Source: Rhodobacter ferrooxidans (lineage in GTDB: Bacteria; Pseudomonadota; Alphaproteobacteria; Rhodobacterales; Rhodobacteraceae). From it: a stretch of DNA of 64,000 nt. A model generated the notes under the pieces. That model saw only the letters and a program-made list of their open reading frames with translations. It made no database searches and was not told the DNA's origin. The stretch is from the NCBI RefSeq assembly GCF_000176015.1, contig NZ_ACYY01000012.1, positions 49,577-113,576 of the forward strand, in the 5' to 3' direction. The translations under genes and the position numbers were made by a program. Numbering within the stretch: position 1 is the stretch's first letter; the number at the start of each line of letters is the position of its first letter. This document shows positions 63,244 through 64,000 of the stretch, one piece after another.

Positions 63244-63779
63244 GCCGCACCCCCTTCCGTCGTCTGTGGCACACCGGTGAAGAAGTGCTCCAGGCCCGCA
63301 TCCGCGAGGCAAATGAGGTCGGTGTCGCCGACCAGGACGTCATCCTTGCCGGGGATCACCTGCCAGACGGCGAACTTGGCAGGATCGACCCCGGCCAGCT
63401 TCTTTAGGACGCGCCCGCTGATGACCTTGTGGCCCCACTCGAGGCGCTTGCCATCGATGTCGAAGCGGAAGGATTCCGCGCTCGGGAAGACCAGGAAACG
63501 CTCGATCTGGCCGGGGCGCAGATCCGTGGTCTCCTCGAGGCGCAGTTCCTCAAGTTCACCGTTGCGCAGTATCTGGAACACGAGGTGCTCCTCGGCCTTG
63601 CGGAAGCCGGCCCCCTCGATGACCTGGCGGCCGGTAGGCGTCGGATCGTCGATGATGGCGTCAGTGAAGTTCAGGTTATGGTCGCCGACCTTCACCTTGT
63701 AAGGTCCGTGGTCGCGGGGCTTTCGGTCGGCCTTCAGGGCCGCCAGGAGATCTTCGATTTCGATCGGTTCGGTAGGCAT
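63240..63779 (-). CDS. Multiubiquitin protein with two ubiquitin-like domains and [12 protein letters not shown] end
   Basis: A 179-residue protein. After a 26-residue leader, two beta-grasp multiubiquitin domains follow: about 27-100 (YKVKVGDHNLNFTDAIIDD...IERFLVF) and about 104-170 (FRFDIDGKRLEWGHKVISG...DAGLEHFF). The C-terminus reads TTEGGAA, so removing two alanines by the partner JAMM protease would expose a conjugation-ready Gly-Gly. There is no Gly-Gly at the domain junction, so a single two-domain tag is likely. ATG 63779, with AAGGA upstream, is preferred over a longer frame. It is first in the operon. Confidence 0.86.
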   Translation of the reverse strand: MPTEPIEIEDLLAALKADRKPRDHGPYKVKVGDHNLNFTDAIIDDPTPTGRQVIEGAGFRKAEEHLVFQILRNGELEELRLEETTDLRPGQIERFLVFPSAESFRFDIDGKRLEWGHKVISGRVLKKLAGVDPAKFAVWQVIPGKDDVLVGDTDLICLADAGLEHFFTGVPQTTEGGAA

Positions 63780-64000
63780 GGCAGCAAATCCTTTTCTTGT
63801 CTGCTCGACGCCCGCAGCAGGCGCCTTGTGCCCCCCTATGCTCCTGAGAAGTGGCCTATCGGACGCTGCCGCCAGAAAGTTCGCGGAAAATTTGAGCGAC
63901 GCCCAATGTTGGGCCGATGGCGGCAAGTCGAGGCCGGTGCTTCTACCAAATATTGTCGATGAATTTTCACGCACAACTTGCTATGGTGTGCTCTCTGTCG
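63780..64000 (-). promoter_or_regulatory. Leader region of the ubiquitin-like operon
   Basis: No gene is seen. Inverted arms GCCCAA/TTGGGC with a TG centre (63901-63914) could be an operator. Read on the minus strand, a weak promoter-like pair (TTGTGC, 16 bases, AATATT) lies farther upstream near 63950-63980, which would give a leader of about 170 bases. Confidence 0.35.

Noticed and set aside
1..64000. CRISPR arrays, tRNA or rRNA genes, insertion sequences, origin of replication
   Set aside because: Looked for and not seen: no regularly spaced repeats, no tRNA-like cloverleaf recognised by eye, no transposase gene. A computational scan could still find a degenerate one.

Overview
The window looks like accessory DNA of a GC-rich alphaproteobacterium, most likely a Rhodobacterales member (Paracoccus/Roseobacter-type). 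This is inferred from codon use, the HupE/anchor-protein pair, the DUF411/SCO/PCu(A)C gene sets and a Rhodobacterales-style VirB gene order; no rRNA or tRNA is present to confirm it. A metal-homeostasis island lies next to a complete VirB/VirD4-type secretion operon, so a conjugative plasmid or integrative element is likely. No relaxase, replication origin or attachment site could be identified.

Layout. 1-6.8 kb: end of an unknown gene, then a five-gene peptide/nickel-type ABC importer with a HutC-like GntR regulator. 6.8-12.4 kb: nickel/cobalt-type efflux genes on the minus strand (DmeR-like sensor, DmeF-like CDF pump, NreB-like MFS, YqaA-like protein). Divergent to them are a His-rich membrane peptide, a HupE/UreJ permease and a transmembrane anchor protein. 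12.7-18 kb: a ZntR/CadR-type MerR regulator with ynfA, divergent from an operon of zinc/cadmium ATPase, membrane methyltransferase, lspA, dsbB and dsbA. 18-20 kb: mntR/mntH. 20-27.2 kb: a copper island with two SCO proteins, PCu(A)C, two DUF411 proteins, DUF305, CopZ, CopA and CueR. It carries two head-to-head CueR-type promoters and a 40-residue secreted peptide with three Cys-Cys pairs. 27.5-29 kb: a hipBA toxin-antitoxin pair.

29-41.6 kb: a two-component system surrounded by envelope genes (COG4705 protein, DedA-PAP2-LssY fusion, PAP2 phosphatase, cytochrome b561, MFS, PepSY protein, Nos-like ABC exporter, calcium-binding secreted protein). Four upstream regions share the tandem motif TGTAAG-N5-SGAARG or a close match, suggesting one regulon. 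41.7-59.5 kb: a type IV secretion operon (VirB1-like, B2, B3, B4, B7-like, a VirB5/transglycosylase hybrid, VirB5, B6, B8, B9, B10, B11, an unknown 727-residue protein, VirD4) preceded by a HTH protein and secreted proteins.

59.8-64 kb: the most unusual locus, a translationally coupled minus-strand ubiquitin-like operon. It encodes a two-domain multiubiquitin protein ending in [12 protein letters not shown], an E2 with a single cysteine, a JAMM peptidase-E1 fusion, a DUF6527 zinc protein, and a HTH protein with an unknown C-terminal domain. Maturation, activation, conjugation and removal of a ubiquitin-like tag are therefore all represented next to a conjugation machine. A defence or element-maintenance role is possible but not shown by the sequence.
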